Assembly (NCBI RefSeq): GCF_004349355.1
Contig: NZ_SMFK01000002.1
Span: forward strand, 558,001 to 622,000
DNA: 64,000 nucleotides
From: Flavobacterium cellulosilyticum
GTDB taxonomy: Bacteria > Bacteroidota > Bacteroidia > Flavobacteriales > Flavobacteriaceae
Direction: 5' to 3'
In this document: one piece after another, positions 9,050 to 17,813 of the stretch
How the letters are laid out: every line of letters begins with the position of its first letter
How positions within the stretch are numbered: position 1 is the first letter of the stretch
Notes under the pieces: model-generated
Database searches by the model: none
What the model was told of the DNA's origin: nothing
The model's input: the letters and a program-made list of their open reading frames with translations, nothing else
Position numbers and translations under genes: made by a program

Positions 9050-9826
9050 CTAGTTTTTCAAAAACTTGAATAATTTATTGGTATCAGTTTTTAAAAGATA
9101 CATGCCTTTGCTTAAATCAGATAAATTAACAGATTCAATATTCTCGGCGCTCTTAATGGTTTTTACAGTTTTACCATTAAGGTCACTTATGGTTACCATT
9201 TTTATAGTAGAATCGGAATTAATATTCAATTTTTCTATAACTGGATTTGGATAAATGGAACTATTTTTTGAATTATAACTTTCAAGACCAAGAGCAACAG
9301 ATCCCGCTACTAATGCCGTATCATCTACATAATAGGTATCCACAAATCCACCTAAATGGATCCATAATTGATAATCAGTAGCATTAGCTGTAAAAGTTTG
9401 TGAATATTGTGTCCAAGAAGTAGAAGTAGTGAAATTTGGCCCATAAAGTGAACTTCCACTATTCGAAGATTGGACTGTTCCTCCACCACTAACAGCTTTT
9501 ATCCAAAAACTAACCGTGTAGGTGTTTCCTATAGTTAATGCTAAAGTCTTTCCATTTGCTAACTGAGGTTGGTAACCAGCAGCAGCAGTGCCAACAACAA
9601 CTTTAGCGGCGTGAGTACCACTATGAATTGTTGTTGTTTGATCGGTAAGTATTGCGGTAGCAGCAGTATCATTAAAGAAGTTCCACCAATAATAAGGAGT
9701 ATTACCCGTCGCGGTTCCATTAATACTCTCGAATCCTTCATTATAGGTTGATAATAAATTTTGGGCAGTCAGCGATGCTGTTGTTCCAATTACAGCGAAC
9801 AGTAAAAAAAGTAATTTTTTCATCAT
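9050..9826 (-). CDS. Small secreted carbohydrate-binding protein with T9SS sorting domain
   Basis: A 258-residue secreted protein. A signal peptide (MMKKLLFLLFAVIGTTASLTA, cleavage near AQN) is followed by one beta-sandwich of the CBM4/9-like kind (about 30-172; features include YNEGFES, HSGTHAAKVVV, YTVSFWIKA, the W-x-x-Y-x-x-T pattern and YYVDDTALV) and then a T9SS type A domain beginning SIYPNPVIEK. No catalytic module is present, so it may bind polysaccharide at the cell surface or act as a small adhesin; the ligand is unknown. It is transcribed alone, against the phosphofructokinase gene, and its start region carries a perfect 16-bp palindrome next to a TAnnTTTG box. Confidence 0.8.
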   Translation of the reverse strand: MMKKLLFLLFAVIGTTASLTAQNLLSTYNEGFESINGTATGNTPYYWWNFFNDTAATAILTDQTTTIHSGTHAAKVVVGTAAAGYQPQLANGKTLALTIGNTYTVSFWIKAVSGGGTVQSSNSGSSLYGPNFTTSTSWTQYSQTFTANATDYQLWIHLGGFVDTYYVDDTALVAGSVALGLESYNSKNSSIYPNPVIEKLNINSDSTIKMVTISDLNGKTVKTIKSAENIESVNLSDLSKGMYLLKTDTNKLFKFLKN

Positions 9827-9866
9827 AGTTTGTTTTTTAAAAGGTTGTTAATTAATTGTTTTTGTA

Positions 9867-9911
9867 TTTCACAATCGGTTGTTCTACACAACCGATTGTG
9901 AAACAAATATA
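9867..9911 (-). promoter_or_regulatory. Perfect 16-bp inverted repeat abutting a -7 box
   Basis: TTTCACAATCGGTTGT (9867-9882) and its exact complement (9888-9903) flank a 5-base loop. Directly beside it, reading on the minus strand, is TATATTTG (9904-9911), with TTG 17 bases further upstream. The palindrome therefore covers the expected transcription start of the secreted binding-protein gene. It could be an operator or a hairpin at the 5' end of the message. Confidence 0.6.
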
Positions 9912-10266
9912 GGAATATATTTAATATACAATAATAATATATTATTTGATTTGTTTTATTTTTTTTTGTACTCTTGTTTTTGGGTACTATTTTTCTTGTT
10001 GGTGCTTTTTATGAAAATATGGATAGTAAAACAAACGTAGATTCAAATCAATAATTGAGACAGGTAAGTTTAAATTTTAGGATAAGAATTCGTAAAAATG
10101 GAAGCGAAATTCATTTATTAATTTGTAGTACTTTCAGTATCAAATTTCATCGACAAACGACATGGTCTATGTTTTTTAAAGAGTATTTTTTCCTTTAAAC
10201 GATTTTAATATTTTAAATAAAATATTGTTGATATGTTTGAGCAAAAATTATCAAATACATCAATAT
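9912..10266. other. Intergenic region, no gene seen
   Basis: About 355 A+T-rich bases between the divergent genes at 9826 (minus) and 10267 (plus). Apart from the promoter elements at its left edge, no coding frame, RNA fold or repeat could be supported. Confidence 0.5.
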
Positions 10267-10650
10267 ATGAGTACTAAAAACATATACAGTCCTACTTATA
10301 GAAAAAAATATTTTGAAGGATATTCAAAAGGGTTTAATCCTTTCTTAGCAAATGAAAGTAGTAAAAAAGGAGAAGCTTTTAATTCTGGTTTTACATCTGG
10401 TAGAATGGATTATGAAAGTATGAATGGTGCTATTAATGAAGGGATACCATTAAGAATTGTTACTAAAAAAATCTTAGAAGATTTTCTTTTAGCAGGAATG
10501 ATTGGATTAAAAATCGATTCAGACAACTATAATTTATTTCAAATTAGTGTAATTAGAGAATGGTATCTGTGTGGAGTAGAAATGTATAATCCTAAAGAAA
10601 GTATGTATCTTTTTAACATACTCGAAGAAAATGGAATTCAAATATTTTAA
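10267..10650 (+). CDS. Conserved-looking small protein of unknown function
   Basis: A 127-residue protein starting MSTKNIYSPTYRKKYFEGYS. I do not recognise a family. It is soluble, has no signal peptide or membrane segment, and its N-terminal half is rich in Gly, Tyr and Ser with a repeated spacing (YFEGYSKG, AFNSGFTSGRMDYESM); the C-terminal half looks helical and contains IREWYLCGVEMY. The frame is open from an ATG at 10225, but the 14 extra residues look unlike the rest, and the ATG at 10267 after the run ATCAATAT is preferred. It is a lone plus-strand gene between two minus-strand genes, convergent with the one ending at 10711. Confidence 0.6.
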   Translation: MSTKNIYSPTYRKKYFEGYSKGFNPFLANESSKKGEAFNSGFTSGRMDYESMNGAINEGIPLRIVTKKILEDFLLAGMIGLKIDSDNYNLFQISVIREWYLCGVEMYNPKESMYLFNILEENGIQIF

Positions 10651-10710
10651 ATTCAATTCTTTTTTTTTGTAATTTAAATTTAAGGTGTTTTATAGTTTTT
10701 TTTGATAAAA

Positions 10711-11478
10711 TTAATTCCTTTTTAGTATTTTATATTCTTCATAACAAGAGCTAATTGCATCTAGAATTTGAAGATCATTGGCCGTTTTTACAAAGGATTC
10801 AGAATAGTTGCAACGATGTAAAATTTCGGGTATTTCATTTTTATCAATTCCCAGTAATACTGCAATAGTTTCTCTATCTGTTTTGGATTCAAGAAGATTT
10901 CGTACGGTATCGTCTTTCTTCATTTCTTTTAATCTTTTCAGCTCGTAAGGTTTTTTTCCAAAGAAGTTATAAAGAGCATCAGCAGGGTTAAAAATGGATC
11001 CCATTACTTTGCCAAAAGCATTTGGAGAATATTCTCCAGCTTCATACCCTTCAGTTAGACCTGATATACTGTATCGAAAGTTTTCCTTAGTCGGGATTAA
11101 TTTTGAATCGATTTCAAGATAGCCCGTTAAATCATAATTACCTACAACTACTTCTTGAAGTGCATATGCTTTTTCTGTAAGTTGAATTTTAGTGGTTTTA
11201 TTTTTTATCCAGTCATTAGTTACTTTAATTCTTAAAGACTGAAATCCTATACTTGTAATATGTAAAGTGTCGTTTACTGTAACTTCAAGATCGAAAAGAC
11301 CTTTTTCGTCAGTTGTGGTTCCTTTAACCTTGTTAATGTTAATGATATTTACATTCGATAAAGGGAAATGGGTATTGTCATTCAGAATTATACCCGACAC
11401 TTTTTGAACTGGCTCAACATTTTGAGAAAATGCTGTTGTGCCAAGTGTTAAAAAAAAGAAAACTACAAAATATTTCAT
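10711..11478 (-). CDS. Exported protein with carboxypeptidase-like regulatory (CarboxypepD_reg) domain
   Basis: A 255-residue exported protein. The start at 11478 gives MKYFVVFFFLTLGTTAFSQN, a clear signal peptide; the frame is open 19 codons further but those residues would precede it. Residues about 27-115 are the CarboxypepD_reg/plug-proximal beta domain (VSGIILNDNTHFPLSNVNI, GTTTDEKGLFDLEV, ITSIGFQSL, ALQEVVVGNYD), which in Bacteroidota precedes TonB-dependent receptors or stands alone in periplasmic and surface proteins. The C-terminal part is helical and charged (PYELKRLKEMKKDD) with no barrel, so it is not a receptor. Function unknown; similar stand-alone proteins are common in Flavobacteria. 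Confidence 0.75.
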   Translation of the reverse strand: MKYFVVFFFLTLGTTAFSQNVEPVQKVSGIILNDNTHFPLSNVNIININKVKGTTTDEKGLFDLEVTVNDTLHITSIGFQSLRIKVTNDWIKNKTTKIQLTEKAYALQEVVVGNYDLTGYLEIDSKLIPTKENFRYSISGLTEGYEAGEYSPNAFGKVMGSIFNPADALYNFFGKKPYELKRLKEMKKDDTVRNLLESKTDRETIAVLLGIDKNEIPEILHRCNYSESFVKTANDLQILDAISSCYEEYKILKRN

Positions 11479-11564
11479 AAACTGATTTAAAACTTTAAAA
11501 GTAATAAATAGGCATGAAATATTCTGTAGTTTCAAATTAATTATAAGAAAATTAACAGAAGAAT

Positions 11565-13481
11565 TTAACTTCTTCTCGGTCTTCTTTCTCTAGGTGTGTC
11601 ACTTGATCCTTCAGAACGTCTAGGAGGTCTTTCAGAAAAACCACCTTCACGTCTTGGCGCATCTGAAGATCTTGAAGATCTATCAGAGAAACTACCAGTT
11701 CTTGGAGCTGCATTACTTCTAGGTCCAAAACCACCTTCTTTTCTTGGAGCAAAATTACCTTCTCTTCTTGGAGCTGAACCTCTATCACCGCCACCTGAAC
11801 GACCGCCGCCTCCAAAACCACCAGAACTTCTTCCGTTGTGATCACGTCTTCCGCCACCGTCATTTTTAGATATTTCAACATTAATACGACGTCCTTCTAA
11901 TTGTACGTTGTTCAATATCTCCATTACTTTATCAGTATGTTCAGGATCAGTATTAAAGAAAGAGAAACCTTCTTTTACATCAACTTTGAAAACGTCATCA
12001 CGACCAAGGTCTAATGTTTCTTTCAAATAATCTTTCAATGACATCCAATCAAAATTATCTCTTGATCCAATGTTTACGAAATATCTCGTGGCACCACCGT
12101 TGTTGTTTTCTCTTGGAGCACCATCTCTATCATCGCGTTCTCTTCTATCTGAACCTGATTGAGAAGAAATATCTCTTGTTTTCTTGTAATAATTGATAAA
12201 ACGGTTGAATTCAACAGATACCATTTTTTTGATTAACTCTTCTTTAGATAATCCTTCAAGAACATTGTTGATAGCAGGCAAGTAGTTGTCAATTTCATGA
12301 TCAACTTCAGTGTCTTTAATTTTATTAGCTAAGTGCAACAATTGAATTTCGCATATTTCAATTCCTGATGGAATTGTTTTTTCTTCGAATTTCTGTTTGA
12401 TGATTCTTTCAATTGAAGAAATTTTGCGTATTTCACTTTTGGTTACAATAACGATAGATGTTCCTAATTTCCCAGCACGACCAGTACGACCTGAACGGTG
12501 GTTATAGGTTTCTATTTCGTCAGGTAATTGATAGTTTACAACGTGAGTAATATTGTCAACATCAATTCCACGTGCAGCAACATCAGTAGCTACAAGCATT
12601 TGAATTTGACGACCTCTAAAAGATTTCATTACACCATCACGTTGTGCTTGAGATAAATCTCCGTGTAATGCAGCAGCGCTGTATCCATCTTCGATTAATT
12701 TTTCGGCTACAGCTTGTGTGTCACGTTTCGTTCTACAAAAGACTACAGAGAAAATGTCTGGATTAGCATCAGCCAATCTTTTCAAAGCTTCGTAACGGTC
12801 ACGGGCATTTACTAAGTAAAATTCGTGAGAAACCGTTGCTGAACCAGAGTTTTTAGCTCCTACTGTAATTTCCAGTGGGTCACGCATGAATTGTTTTGCA
12901 ATTCGTGCTACTTCTGCTGGCATTGTAGCAGAGAATAACCATGTGTTTTTTTCGTCTGGCGTAGTAGATAAGATGTTTACAATGTCTTCATAGAAGCCCA
13001 TATTTAACATTTCATCTGCTTCGTCAAGAATACAATAATTAATCTGAGAAATGTTTACCAATCCTCTGTTAATCATGTCTTGCATTCTACCTGGAGTTGC
13101 AACAATAATTTGTGCGCCTCTTTTAATGTCCCTAGCTTGGTCAGTAATACTTGCACCACCATAAACAGCCACTACATTAATACCTTTTTCGTATTTTGAG
13201 TAGTTTTTAATTTCGTTTGTAATCTGCAAACAAAGTTCGCGGGTAGGTGATAAAATTAACGCCTGTGTATTTCTGTTGTTGGCATCAATTTTTTGAATGA
13301 CTGGAAAACCGAAAGCTGCTGTTTTCCCTGTCCCTGTCTGAGCCAACGCAACTAAATCAATGTCTTGTTCCAATAATAGGGGAATCGCTTTCTCCTGTAC
13401 TTCGGTCGGATTCTCAAATCCTAGATCGATAATCGCACGTTGTAGCGATTCACTCAATCCTAATTGTTCAAATTTATTCAT
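11565..13481 (-). CDS. deaD: DEAD-box ATP-dependent RNA helicase with RNA-binding domain and Arg/Gly-rich tail
   Basis: A 638-residue helicase that unwinds RNA with ATP, probably in ribosome assembly and mRNA turnover in the cold. Motifs in order: Q motif near FENPTEVQEKAIP, AQTGTGKT (Walker A), PTREL, TPGR, DEAD, SAT, VFCRTKRDTQAVAE, ATDVAARGID and HRSGRTGR. Around residues 470-550 there is a DbpA-type RNA-binding fold (RYFVNIGSRDNFDWMSLKDY). The last 90 residues are low-complexity Gly/Arg/Ser, typical of flavobacterial DeaD-like helicases. The start at 13481 (MNKFEQLGL) is preferred over an upstream in-frame ATG at 13505, which would fall on the CAAAAGTA (-7 box on the minus strand) at 13503-13510. 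The ORFs overlapping the tail are frame shadows of its Gly/Arg codons. Confidence 0.92.
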   Translation of the reverse strand: MNKFEQLGLSESLQRAIIDLGFENPTEVQEKAIPLLLEQDIDLVALAQTGTGKTAAFGFPVIQKIDANNRNTQALILSPTRELCLQITNEIKNYSKYEKGINVVAVYGGASITDQARDIKRGAQIIVATPGRMQDMINRGLVNISQINYCILDEADEMLNMGFYEDIVNILSTTPDEKNTWLFSATMPAEVARIAKQFMRDPLEITVGAKNSGSATVSHEFYLVNARDRYEALKRLADANPDIFSVVFCRTKRDTQAVAEKLIEDGYSAAALHGDLSQAQRDGVMKSFRGRQIQMLVATDVAARGIDVDNITHVVNYQLPDEIETYNHRSGRTGRAGKLGTSIVIVTKSEIRKISSIERIIKQKFEEKTIPSGIEICEIQLLHLANKIKDTEVDHEIDNYLPAINNVLEGLSKEELIKKMVSVEFNRFINYYKKTRDISSQSGSDRRERDDRDGAPRENNNGGATRYFVNIGSRDNFDWMSLKDYLKETLDLGRDDVFKVDVKEGFSFFNTDPEHTDKVMEILNNVQLEGRRINVEISKNDGGGRRDHNGRSSGGFGGGGRSGGGDRGSAPRREGNFAPRKEGGFGPRSNAAPRTGSFSDRSSRSSDAPRREGGFSERPPRRSEGSSDTPRERRPRRS

Positions 13482-13581
13482 ATATGTTTTTAAAATTTGG
13501 TGCAAAAGTACGGCTAAAAAACGATATAATCTAATTCAAAATTCAGATTTAAGGATTTATTATTATTTGAAAATCAATTAG

Positions 13582-14154
13582 TTACTTTTTTAAGAAAGCA
13601 ATAAGTTGTTCTGTCGCCTTACCTCGATGGCTAATTGCTCCTTTTTCTTGCAGTGAAAGTTGTGCAAATGTCAGGTTTTGCCCTTCTTGAATAAAAACTG
13701 GATCATAACCAAAACCTTGATTTCCAATTTTTTCTAAAGTAATCTTGCCTTTGGCAATGCCAGTAAAAATATGTTGTTGCCCATTTAAATTTAAAACTAT
13801 TACGGTTTTGAATTGGGCAGTTCTATCGGTTTTATTTTCAAGTTCTTTTAAAAGTTTGTTCATGTTGTCATCTGCATCTTTTTGTTCTCCGGCATAACGT
13901 GCCGAGTAAACTCCCGGAGCACCATTTAAAATATCAACTTCTAATCCGGTATCATCTGCAAAGCAATCGTATCCATATTTTTGTGTTACATAATTAGCTT
14001 TCATAATCGCATTTTCCTCAATTGTTGCTGCTGTTTCAGGAATGTCCTCCTGGCAACCTATGCTTTCTAAACTGATAATTTCAATAGTTTTGGGAAGTAA
14101 TTGTTGAATCTCGATGATTTTATTTTTATTATTTGTGGCAAAAACTAATTTCAT
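13582..14154 (-). CDS. rdgB: Non-canonical purine NTP pyrophosphatase (dITP/XTP)
   Basis: A 190-residue housecleaning enzyme that hydrolyses dITP, XTP and ITP to monophosphates, keeping them out of nucleic acids. The family signature is complete: LVFATNNKNKIIEIQ at the N terminus, FADDTGLEVDILNGAPGVYS (catalytic Asp pair), GFGYDPVF and SHRGKA near the C terminus. Length is as usual for RdgB/HAM1. It is transcribed toward the helicase gene, with about 100 bases between; a CAAATGTA (TACATTTG on the minus strand) at 14186-14193 could be its -7 box. Confidence 0.95.
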   Translation of the reverse strand: MKLVFATNNKNKIIEIQQLLPKTIEIISLESIGCQEDIPETAATIEENAIMKANYVTQKYGYDCFADDTGLEVDILNGAPGVYSARYAGEQKDADDNMNKLLKELENKTDRTAQFKTVIVLNLNGQQHIFTGIAKGKITLEKIGNQGFGYDPVFIQEGQNLTFAQLSLQEKGAISHRGKATEQLIAFLKK

Positions 14155-14367
14155 TTTTTTTTGTTTTTAAATTTTTTTTAAAAGTCAAATGTACTAACTT
14201 TAAGATTCTGAATATAAATCAAATTTTGAATTTAAATAACATAGGTTAATCCTTATTTTAATTTTATTAATTTGGTTTTAAAAGTTATTCATATTACAAA
14301 AAATAAGATTCTGAGTGTTTGTAGTTTATTTAATGTTATTATTGCTAATCAAATTAAATTGAAAATT

Positions 14368-14808
14368 ATGAAAAAAATAAAATTATTATTCGTTACGGTA
14401 TTAGTTTTAAGTGTGTTTTTTAGCTCTTGTACAAAAGATGAAGGGCCAGTAGATATGGCTTTGGTTATAGGAAAATGGAATTTCAATAAAACAAGTTTTA
14501 CTCAAGGAGTTATTACTACAGCGGAGTCGGAATATTCTGGAAATGAGGCTGGTTGTAGTAAAGATTATATTGAAATTAAATCAGGTGGTGTTGCGAAAGC
14601 CGGTGATTATACTTCAGGATGTGTCTTATCTCAACAAGAGGGAACTTGGGTAGCAAATGGTAATAGCTTAAAAGTTACAGTTACAGGTTCATCATTAGGA
14701 GGTGATTTTCAAGTGGTGAGTGTTACCAATACTGAAATGGTTTTAAAAATAACAACAGTTCAAAGTGGAATAACTATCACTGTAAATCAAACTTTTACTA
14801 AAGCATAA
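14368..14808 (+). CDS. Small lipoprotein, lipocalin-like
   Basis: A 146-residue lipoprotein. Starting at 14368 (MKKIKLLFVTVLVLSVFFSSC) gives a signal sequence with lipobox SSC; the frame is open 32 codons upstream but those residues are not a signal peptide. The mature part begins TKDEGPVDMALVIGKWNFNKTSF, the G-K-W start of lipocalin-like domains in Flavobacteria, followed by alternating beta strands to TVQSGITITVNQTF. Role unknown; such proteins may bind small hydrophobic ligands at the outer membrane. It precedes, but is not cotranscribed with, the small RNA downstream. Confidence 0.7.
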   Translation: MKKIKLLFVTVLVLSVFFSSCTKDEGPVDMALVIGKWNFNKTSFTQGVITTAESEYSGNEAGCSKDYIEIKSGGVAKAGDYTSGCVLSQQEGTWVANGNSLKVTVTGSSLGGDFQVVSVTNTEMVLKITTVQSGITITVNQTFTKA

Positions 14809-14934
14809 TTAATTTTAAAATTAATTAAAGTATTATTTTATTCTAAAACAATTATTTATAAAAGTATTATATTTTAGAGCTGTTAAAAAACAGTTAAAAC
14901 ACTGTTTTGTAATAGATTATTATGTATTAATTTG

Positions 14935-14942
14935 TATATTTG
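14935..14942 (+). promoter_or_regulatory. -7 box of the small RNA
   Basis: TATATTTG fits TAnnTTTG exactly and ends 5 bases before the first base of the closing stem of the RNA, the distance expected for a start site. A TTTG lies at 14906-14909, rather further upstream than usual (25-base gap). Confidence 0.6.
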
Positions 14943-14947
14943 AATGT

Positions 14948-15082
14948 GGTTTTGATTAATTTCTTGAGTATGTAAATCTCACCAGAGATGATATTCAATA
15001 GTCAGCTAAATCGAAAGGTGGAAGTTGATAATGATAAATCAAAACCTAGAAATGGGAGGTCTGTAAAAAGACCTCCTTTTTT
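14948..15082 (+). ncRNA. Candidate small structured RNA, about 135 nt, with its own promoter and terminator
   Basis: The fold was read by eye. Outer stem: GGTTTTGATT (14948-14957) with AATCAAAACC (15037-15046), 10 perfect pairs. Arm 1: TTGAGTAT (14964-14971) with ATATTCAA (14991-14998, one G-U), capped by ATCTC-ACCA-GAGAT (14976-14989). Arm 2: TCAGCT (15002-15007) with AGTTGA (15023-15028), one G-U. Together they make a three-way junction. A terminator hairpin follows (15055-15076, then TTTTTT). A TAnnTTTG box sits just upstream and no open frame of note lies within. The 340 bases to the next gene argue against a riboswitch for it. Flavobacterial RNA families such as 6S-Flavo or Flavo-1 are possible identities; I could not decide from memory. 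Confidence 0.65.
15055..15082 (+). terminator. Terminator of the small RNA
   Basis: GGAGGTCT (15055-15062) pairs with AGACCTCC (15069-15076) around GTAAAA, followed directly by TTTTTT. It is one of the more G+C-rich hairpins in an otherwise AT-rich intergenic region. Confidence 0.85.
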
Positions 15083-15359
15083 ATGTAATATACTTATGTC
15101 GATTCATTTTTAATGGATCTTTTTTGGATCAATCAAACACTTTTGGTAGTAGGAATAGTTAAAATAATGTTGGCAGTGGGTTAGTTTCAGCTTGTTTTCC
15201 ATTTATATTTTTAAAAATTAAAATGAATTGCAGTAATTCTCAAAAGTTAATTTTTGTCAATAAATGAAATTTGAGCTAAACCATTTGCGCAAAGCCGACT
15301 TTTAGTTCAAGATTAGTTAAGGTTCTTTGATATTGTAATATTTTATCCAATAAAAATCC

Positions 15360-15367
15360 TATTTTTG
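15360..15367 (+). promoter_or_regulatory. Probable -7 box of the hybrid histidine kinase
   Basis: TATTTTTG fits TAnnTTTG and lies 61 bases before the ATG at 15429. The stretch from 15083 to 15359 holds no other supported feature. Confidence 0.45.
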
Positions 15368-15428
15368 AAAACATTAAAAATAGAAATAGATTTTATTTCG
15401 CACTATATTAAATATTAAAGGTCAATAC

Positions 15429-17813
15429 ATGAGATTTTATAATGAAGCTACCAAATTAAATGCCATATTACTTTTCTTTTTTTTTACGTTGGTTTATACC
15501 AATTCATATTCACAATATATATTTCAAACTAACACTATTCCTGAAAAAATATCTTTACATGGCTTTACCACAGTTGCTGATGTAGGAGAAGAAAAGCTAA
15601 ATATTCAATATGTAATCAAAAATTATGATTCTTTAAATCCAACTCCATTAGAATCTGATAATGAAGATTTAGGGTTTACGCAAAATTATTTTTGGGGAAA
15701 AACTTCACTTGAAAATCATTCAAATGTGGATTTAAACTATTATTTAGAAACTGCACGACCTATAACCGATAGAGTCGAATTATATGTGATTGATAAAAAA
15801 TCGGGTACTATTCTAGAGTTTGTGAGTGGTGATAAGATGCCTATTGACAAAAGGGCTTTCGATAATAGGAAAACAATTTTTAAATTAAACATTCGACCAA
15901 ATGCGAAACTTGATTTGTTTTTTCATTTAAAGAGTGATGGAGAGGTTATTAAAATGCCTGTAATATTACATTCTTCCGATGATTTTAATAAAACAGAATC
16001 ATTTGAACAATTCATTTTTGGAATTTTCTATGGTATATTGGCAATTGCATCAATCATTTATTTCTTTTTCTTTTTCGCTTTAAAAGAACGAACATTTTTA
16101 TATTATAGTTTGTATGTATTTTTTGTCTGTTTTATGCAATTGTCATTAGATGGATATTTTTATAAATATTTTGATCCAAGTGGAGGTTGGTTATCACAAC
16201 ATTGTGTATTGCTCTTTGCATTAGTTACTCTTATTTTATTAGGGAAGTACAGTGAGGTCTTTTTAAAAATAGAACAATACAATTTGCAAATTTATGGATT
16301 GTTTTATGTTACTTATTTATTGTCATTTATTCTAATGGTAATAATAATATTTGTTCCTTCAATGTTGGTTTATTGTTATCCTCTTGCCAATATTTTGGGG
16401 TTATTTATTCTAGTATTAATCATAAGTTCAATAATTGTTCTTTTCCGAGAAAAAGCCACGGTAGATTTGTTTTTTGTTACCGGGATTTTATTTTTAATTA
16501 TTGGTTTTGTGGTTTTCATTCTTAATAATTTTGGATTGCTTCCTAATATTTTTCTCATCCAAAATAGTTCCAAGTTTGGTACTGGTTTAGAAATAATTTT
16601 TCTTTCGCTTTCAATGTCTAATTTAATAAGGAATCTTAAAAATGAAAAAACTGAATTAAATCGTCTTGCTCTGGTTCGTTTAGAAGAAATGAATGATTTA
16701 AAATCTTATTTTTTATCTAATATAAGTCATGAATTGAGAACTCCACTGAATGCTATATTGAATTTAATCGATTCAGTTTCAAATGATGTTATAGAGGAAA
16801 ACACCATAAATACTTGTCAGATTATAAAATACTCAGCAAATAGCTTATTAAGCTCAGTAAATGATATTCTTGACTTTTCGAAAATAGAAAAAAACGAATT
16901 GAAATTAGAAGCTAAAGCTTTTAATCCTTTGCGGACTTTAGAACATATAAAAGAGTCTGTACAATTAAGAATCAATGACAAGGGGCTAGAGTTTAATTTC
17001 ACTAAAAATGGTGATTTTCCTAGTGTTGTTATGGGAGATGAAATGAGGTTTTCGCAAATTGTAAATAATGTAATAAGTAATGCTATTAAGTTTACTTCTG
17101 AAGGTTTTATTAATTTTGATATTGAAGCTCAAGTTATACCAGATAATAAAGTTCGTTTGATTGTATCATTATCCGATTCGGGTATTGGTATTAAAAAAGA
17201 AAAGATGGATAGTATTTTTGATTCTTTTTCACAAAATAGTATTGATAATAAAAGGAAGTTTGGGGGATTGGGTTTAGGACTTTATATTGTAAAAACGTTG
17301 GTTGATTTGCAAGGCGGAACTATTGTAATGAAAAGTTGTCCACGAAAAGGAACAACTTGTAAAATCACCATTGATTTTGAAATTGTAGAACAACTAAAAG
17401 TAGATCTAGTTTTAGCTGAGCCTGAAGTTTTTGATTTAGAAGGGAAAACGATTTTAGTAGTTGAAGATAATTCAATTAATCAAATGGTGATTAGGATGAT
17501 AACAAAAAAATGGATGAATACAACCGTTGTTTTTGCTAATAATGGGCAAGAGGGATTAGATGCATTTAAAACTAATACTTTTGATATTGTTTTAATGGAT
17601 CTTCAAATGCCTATAATGGATGGTTATGAGGCAACAATAGCGATACGTAATGGAGAAGTAGGGTTGAATTATGCAAACATTCCTATTATCGCTGTAACTG
17701 CAGATGTTATGGAAAGCACCAAGTTGAGAGTTGCGGAAATAGGAATGAATGATTATTTGACTAAACCCATAAAAAAGGAAGCCTTATACAAGGCGATAAA
17801 AGAACTTGTTTAA
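15429..17813 (+). CDS. Hybrid sensor histidine kinase/response regulator with 7TMR-DISM sensor
   Basis: A 794-residue inner-membrane sensor. After a signal sequence (1-29, ending near NSYSQ) comes an extracytoplasmic 7TMR-DISM extracellular domain (about 40-185, a carbohydrate-binding-like beta fold in this family), then seven hydrophobic segments (about 195-395, the 7TMR-DISM bundle). The cytoplasmic part has a HisKA domain with SHELRTPLN (phospho-accepting His434), an ATPase domain with NVISNAIKFT, SDSGIGI and GLGLGLYIVK, and a C-terminal receiver with VVEDNSINQ, phospho-acceptor Asp724 in LMDLQMP, and Lys in LTKPIKK. It thus carries its own first receiver; the final output partner is not nearby. 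The ligand is unknown. Its stop overlaps the end of the convergent NYN gene by 4 bases. Confidence 0.93.
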   Translation: MRFYNEATKLNAILLFFFFTLVYTNSYSQYIFQTNTIPEKISLHGFTTVADVGEEKLNIQYVIKNYDSLNPTPLESDNEDLGFTQNYFWGKTSLENHSNVDLNYYLETARPITDRVELYVIDKKSGTILEFVSGDKMPIDKRAFDNRKTIFKLNIRPNAKLDLFFHLKSDGEVIKMPVILHSSDDFNKTESFEQFIFGIFYGILAIASIIYFFFFFALKERTFLYYSLYVFFVCFMQLSLDGYFYKYFDPSGGWLSQHCVLLFALVTLILLGKYSEVFLKIEQYNLQIYGLFYVTYLLSFILMVIIIFVPSMLVYCYPLANILGLFILVLIISSIIVLFREKATVDLFFVTGILFLIIGFVVFILNNFGLLPNIFLIQNSSKFGTGLEIIFLSLSMSNLIRNLKNEKTELNRLALVRLEEMNDLKSYFLSNISHELRTPLNAILNLIDSVSNDVIEENTINTCQIIKYSANSLLSSVNDILDFSKIEKNELKLEAKAFNPLRTLEHIKESVQLRINDKGLEFNFTKNGDFPSVVMGDEMRFSQIVNNVISNAIKFTSEGFINFDIEAQVIPDNKVRLIVSLSDSGIGIKKEKMDSIFDSFSQNSIDNKRKFGGLGLGLYIVKTLVDLQGGTIVMKSCPRKGTTCKITIDFEIVEQLKVDLVLAEPEVFDLEGKTILVVEDNSINQMVIRMITKKWMNTTVVFANNGQEGLDAFKTNTFDIVLMDLQMPIMDGYEATIAIRNGEVGLNYANIPIIAVTADVMESTKLRVAEIGMNDYLTKPIKKEALYKAIKELV

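Noticed and set aside
11596..11841. Open frames over the helicase tail on both strands
   Set aside because: They arise from the Gly/Arg-rich codons of the DEAD-box tail; the helicase frame is the real one and the products are low-complexity.
13503..13540. TTTG exactly 26 bases from the -7 box
   Set aside because: Seen at four gene starts (13482, 14155, 32144, 62704 regions) but the usual gap is 19-21 and other genes do not show it; in such AT-rich DNA a chance match is plausible.
14809..14828. AT-only palindrome after the lipoprotein gene
   Set aside because: TTAATTTTAAAATTAA is self-complementary but has no GC or T run, so it is not supported as a terminator.
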